Assembly (NCBI GenBank): GCA_945895265.1
Contig: CAMDEF010000064.1
Coordinates: forward strand, 1-16,771
DNA: 16,771 nt
From: Bordetella parapertussis
Lineage (GTDB): Bacteria; Pseudomonadota; Gammaproteobacteria; Burkholderiales; Burkholderiaceae_B
Reading direction: 5' to 3'
This document shows, one piece after another, positions 14,570 to 16,771 of this stretch. A model generated the notes under the pieces. It saw only the letters and a program-made list of their open reading frames with translations, searched no databases and was not told the origin of the DNA. A program made the translations under genes and the position numbers. Position 1 is the stretch's first letter; the number at the start of each line of letters is the position of its first letter.

Positions 14570-14598
14570 TTGCCTACGAGCAGTCATCGGACTATATT
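14570..14598 (+). promoter_or_regulatory. Candidate promoter for the AtuA-type gene pair
   Basis: TTGCCT (14570-14575, four of six) is followed after 17 bp by TATATT (14593-14598, five of six). Transcription would start near 14605, some 50 nt before the GTG at 14655. The inverted repeat at 14607-14622 begins just after this point. Confidence 0.45.
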
Positions 14599-14606
14599 GG
14601 GGCATA

Positions 14607-14622
14607 GGTACTTCAAAGTACC
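14607..14622. promoter_or_regulatory. Candidate operator GGTACTT-CA-AAGTACC
   Basis: Two perfect 7-nt inverted arms are separated by CA. The site sits just downstream of the predicted start point of the 14570-14598 promoter, a position where a bound repressor blocks transcription. It differs from the AACCGA/TCGGTT repeat near the IclR gene, so a different regulator would be expected. As an RNA hairpin its 2-nt loop would be strained, so a DNA site is more likely. Confidence 0.45.
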
Positions 14623-14654
14623 GCTTTATAAAAACATAAAAGAGACAAATAAAA

Positions 14655-15020
14655 GTGACGACTCAGACATTGCCGCTGCGCGAGGTCGCGCATTCTCGTT
14701 CGGGCGAAAAAGGTAATGACTCGATGGTGTCGGTCATTGCGTACGATATTCGCGATTACGCGGTGTTACTCGAACAAGTGACGATTGAAGCGGTTCGTGC
14801 TGTCTACGGTCCCATTACGAAAGGCGTTATTCGTCGCTACGAAGTCCCGTTAATCGGCGCCTTAAACTTTGTGATGACTGACGTGCTTGAGGGTGGCCGT
14901 TCGCGTACGTTGGCTTTTGAAGAGTCTGGCAAAGCCTTGTCATCGCTCATGCTGACCTTACCGCTGGACATGCCGGCTGATTATGTCGGCCGTTCAGCTG
15001 CAGTCAAGAGGGCTGCGTGA
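14655..15020 (+). CDS. AtuA-related small protein (stand-alone AtuA C-terminal ferredoxin-like domain)
   Basis: The gene starts with GTG 14655, preceded by a purine-rich stretch (AAAAGAGAC), and encodes 121 residues. LREVAHSRSGEKGNDSMVSVIAYD near the N-terminus and YEVPLIGALNFVMTDVLEGG in the middle match the domain usually found at the C-terminus of long AtuA proteins (typically ARSGDKGN near the start and LxALNFVLxxxLxGG later). Here it is a separate gene placed before its partner. Its stop (TGA 15018-15020) shares one base with the partner's ATG, which argues for coupled translation and a 1:1 complex. The AtuA family was named from acyclic terpene utilisation, but its reaction is not established. 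Confidence 0.82.
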   Translation: MTTQTLPLREVAHSRSGEKGNDSMVSVIAYDIRDYAVLLEQVTIEAVRAVYGPITKGVIRRYEVPLIGALNFVMTDVLEGGRSRTLAFEESGKALSSLMLTLPLDMPADYVGRSAAVKRAA

Positions 15021-16390
15021 TGGCTCAGAAAAAAACTGGCAAGACGGTGCGGCTGGGCTCTGCGGCTGGTTGGTCGCGAGATCGGTTTGAGCCAGCGACA
15101 GATTTGATGAATCGCGGAAACGTCAACTACCTATGCTTTGATTCGATGTCAGAGGTCACCATGAGCGCTGCTCAGGTCTCTCGCATGGAAACTGACCGCG
15201 TGCCGCCCTACGATCCCTATTTGCTTCCTCGGATGGAACCGATTCTAAAAACGTGTAAAGAAAAAGGAATCAAGATTATTACTAACCAGGGTTGGTTAGA
15301 TCCTGAAGAGGCGGCGCAACAGGTGGCGGCCTTGGCGATCAAGCTGGGTATTCAAAATCTACGGGTTGCTTCAGTGTCAGGCGGAATTTTAACGAAGACG
15401 ATTGGCACGATGGGGTTAGATTTGATAGAGACGGGCAAACCAATCGCCGAGAGTCTTGATACGGTCGTGTCTGCAGAGGCTTATCTCGGTGCCCAAGGGA
15501 TTGTTGAGGCGCTAAAAGGCGGGGCTGATGTCGTCATTACCACTCGCATCGCTGACGCCTGTTTATATCTAGGCCCGCTTGCTTATGAGTTTGACTGGAG
15601 TTTTGACGACTATCAGTTGATGGCGAAGGGGATGGTGATCGGACATTTGATGGAGTGCGGCAGCCAACTCAGTGGCGGCTATTTTTGTGACCCTGGTTAT
15701 AAGGATGTTCCTGATTTAGCCAATGTCGGTAACCCTATCGCTGAAGTGAGCGACGATCGCGTATTGTTATCCAAGCTTTCGAATTCGGGTGGGATCGTGT
15801 CTGAGGCCACTTGTAAAGAGCAATTGCTTTATGAAGTTGGAGACCCTGCCAATTACATTTGCCCTGACTGTATTGTTGACTTCACCAAGGTCAGTTTCAA
15901 GCAAGTTGGCCAGGATCTGGTCGAAGCCTTTGCTGACGAAGCGGGAAAAACTAAAACCCCAACGCTCAAGGCCTTGGTCGGCTTGACCGAAGGCTTTATG
16001 ACCGAAGAAATGGTGATCTTCGCGGGCCCTGGTGCGCTTGAGCGAGCAAAATGCACGCAAGACTTACTTGAGCAGCGCTTTCAAAAGGTTGCTTTGCAGG
16101 CTACAGAGATTCGTTTCGACTATCTGGGGATCAATGGTGTGCATCGCGAGTCTTCGCCTGCTCCGGTACATGAGCCCTATGAAGTTATTTTGCGTGTGGC
16201 TGTCAAAACAGCAGAGCGTTCAGAGGCCGAAAAGATTCGTCGCGAAATCGACCCTCTGGCAGTCAATGGAATGTCTGCGACAGGCAAATGGGCGACGAGT
16301 GCCCCAGGTTCTAGAGTGCGCCCGGTGGTTGGACTCAGCTCGTGTTTGGTGCCGCGCGAGTTGATTCAGTCGACAGTGTCCTTTTATTGA
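15020..16390 (+). CDS. AtuA-family protein (DUF1446), lacking the C-terminal domain
   Basis: ATG 15020 overlaps the upstream stop by one base, with AAGAGGG 8 nt before it; the product has 456 residues. DUF1446 marks are LGSAAGWSRDR near the N-terminus, ITNQGWLDPEEAA (87-99), GGADVVITTRIADA (167-180), HLMECGSQLSGGYF (209-222), SNSGGIVSEATCKEQLLYEVGDP (254-275) and FDYLGINGVHRE late in the chain. Longer family members carry the small domain fused at the end; here it comes from the gene just upstream. Members occur with acyl-CoA carboxylase genes or with tricarboxylate-type receptors, but no catalytic mechanism is known to me. It is the last complete gene before the IS110-family insertion. Confidence 0.88.
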   Translation: MAQKKTGKTVRLGSAAGWSRDRFEPATDLMNRGNVNYLCFDSMSEVTMSAAQVSRMETDRVPPYDPYLLPRMEPILKTCKEKGIKIITNQGWLDPEEAAQQVAALAIKLGIQNLRVASVSGGILTKTIGTMGLDLIETGKPIAESLDTVVSAEAYLGAQGIVEALKGGADVVITTRIADACLYLGPLAYEFDWSFDDYQLMAKGMVIGHLMECGSQLSGGYFCDPGYKDVPDLANVGNPIAEVSDDRVLLSKLSNSGGIVSEATCKEQLLYEVGDPANYICPDCIVDFTKVSFKQVGQDLVEAFADEAGKTKTPTLKALVGLTEGFMTEEMVIFAGPGALERAKCTQDLLEQRFQKVALQATEIRFDYLGINGVHRESSPAPVHEPYEVILRVAVKTAERSEAEKIRREIDPLAVNGMSATGKWATSAPGSRVRPVVGLSSCLVPRELIQSTVSFY

Positions 16391-16493
16391 ATCGGCGACG
16401 GAGTGCGAAAAGAAAATTTAAGTGATTAAACGCTCGACTATTCCGATGGCCGTTCATGCAAATGTTATTTAACAATAAAAAATTGGAGATGTT

Positions 16494-16523
16494 ATGAACG
16501 CCTCCCTCCCCCCTGGGGAGTGA
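16494..16523 (+). pseudogene. 5' start of a gene interrupted by the IS110-family element
   Basis: GGAG (16485-16488) lies 5 nt before ATG 16494, a better start signal than many in the window. The frame gives only MNASLPPGE before TGA at 16521-16523, entering the G/C-rich hairpin that I take as near the element's left end. The simplest reading is that a further gene of the AtuA operon starts here and was cut by the insertion. Its identity cannot be told from the few residues left. The 103 bp between the AtuA stop and this ATG hold nothing else I can name. Confidence 0.5.
16506..16520. repeat. G/C-rich hairpin CTCCCC-CCT-GGGGAG at the element junction
   Basis: Six perfect base pairs close a 3-nt loop. 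An alternative outer pairing is CCCTC (16504-16508) with GAGGG (16522-16526). It may be a chromosomal palindrome used as the insertion target, since several IS1111-type elements favour palindromic repeats, or part of the element's own end. Confidence 0.5.
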
Positions 16524-16541
16524 GGGTGCCAGAAAAGCAGA

Positions 16542-16619
16542 GAGCCCTCGCTTTACCTAACGGCATCTAAGTGCCAAAGTGGAGTTTCTTAATTCAACCA
16601 CAAACGGTAATGAGGGCTC
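16542..16619 (+). promoter_or_regulatory. Inverted repeat that could hide the transposase ribosome binding site
   Basis: GAGCCCTC (16542-16549) is the exact reverse complement of GAGGGCTC (16612-16619). The second arm contains GAGGG, the likely ribosome binding site for ATG 16623. In a transcript entering from outside, the arms could pair and block translation, a control seen in several IS families. A transcript starting between the arms would escape it. Between them a smaller GGCA/TGCC stem is also possible. Confidence 0.45.
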
Positions 16620-16622
16620 GAA

Positions 16623-16771
16623 ATGAAGATTACGACAATTGGTCTGGATATTGCAAAGAAATTTTTTCAATTGCACTGGGTAGATATGACAACAGGTGAG
16701 GTTCATCGCAAGCAGCTCAAGCGCGAACAGATGGCAGAGTTTTTTGCCAACTGCGAGCGCAGCGTGATCGC
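16623..16771 (+). CDS. IS110/IS1111-family DEDD transposase, N-terminal fragment
   Basis: ATG 16623 follows GAGGG and opens a frame that runs off the window after 49 residues. The sequence MKITTIGLDIAKKFFQLHWVD, then RKQLKREQMAEFFANCE, matches the N-terminus of IS110/IS1111 transposases (G-x-D-x-AK-x-x-FQ-x-H-x-VD, then RKxLxRxxxxxFF). D9 in GLDIAKK is the first acidic residue of the RuvC-like DEDD site. The VHRKQLKR wording is closer to the IS1111 branch. The rest of the catalytic domain and the serine-containing C-terminal domain lie outside the window, so intactness cannot be judged. Confidence 0.88.
   Translation, partial: MKITTIGLDIAKKFFQLHWVDMTTGEVHRKQLKREQMAEFFANCERSVI

Larger units (their letters stand above)
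16501..16771 (+). mobile_element. IS110/IS1111-family element, left part, running off the window
   Basis: A non-coding stretch of about 120 bp with a G/C-rich hairpin and an inverted repeat precedes an IS110-type transposase start at 16623. The exact left boundary cannot be fixed; 16501 marks where the interrupted reading frame meets the hairpin. IS110-family elements lack long terminal inverted repeats and use a bridge RNA encoded in a non-coding end for target choice. In the IS1111 branch that RNA is expected in the right end, outside this window. Confidence 0.65.

Noticed and set aside
15767..16364. Several overlapping open frames in and opposite the AtuA gene
   Set aside because: They are shadows of a well-supported gene; none has a ribosome binding site or recognisable domain.

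Overview
The window looks like accessory metabolic DNA from a betaproteobacterium of the Burkholderiales, probably Alcaligenaceae-like. The main reason is three intact Bug-type (TctC) periplasmic solute receptors plus remnants of at least one more, an expansion typical of that group. Base composition appears to be roughly half G+C by eye. No rRNA, tRNA, CRISPR array or replication origin was seen. The region is bounded by mobile DNA: the 3' end of an IS200/IS605-type tnpB with its right end at 1-105, and the 5' end of an IS110/IS1111-type transposase from 16623 to the edge.

Layout: (1) 1-175, the tnpB tail and right-end hairpin abut the last codons of a disrupted Bug receptor. (2) 262-3333, minus strand, a two-gene unit of a two-part metallophosphoesterase followed by a Bug receptor. 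It is driven by a good sigma70-type promoter that overlaps a divergent promoter for an IclR regulator (3458-4288). A perfect inverted repeat sits where one protein could control both. (3) 4412-10984, plus strand: class II aldolase/adducin-like protein, Bug receptor, TauD/TfdA dioxygenase, HyuA-like and HyuB-like hydantoinase/oxoprolinase subunits. (4) 11010-11975, minus strand, a third Bug receptor, with a decayed duplicate of its tail overlapping the hyuB stop. (5) 12204-16390, plus strand: class I/II aminotransferase, short HpcH/HpaI aldolase, NTF2-like protein, and a two-gene AtuA system in which the small C-terminal-type domain is a separate upstream gene. (6) 16494 onward: the start of a further gene cut off by the IS110-family element.

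How the genes may work together (inference): Bug receptors capture organic anions in the periplasm. The dioxygenase, ATP-dependent HyuA/HyuB amidohydrolase, aminotransferase and two aldolase-fold enzymes would open, deaminate and cleave a nitrogen-containing, probably cyclic or N-substituted, carboxylic acid. The AtuA pair and NTF2-like protein would act on a downstream intermediate. No TctA/TctB membrane subunits are present, so the receptors must share permeases encoded elsewhere or have sensory roles. The substrate cannot be read from the sequence.

The strongest second-look items are the IclR divergent control region, the in-frame 39-bp tandem copy of a Bug tail at the hyuB stop, a 24-bp perfect palindrome inside hyuB, the split AtuA pair behind its own promoter and inverted repeat, the metallophosphoesterase with an unrecognised barrel-like second half, and the two flanking elements of families known to use guide or bridge RNAs.
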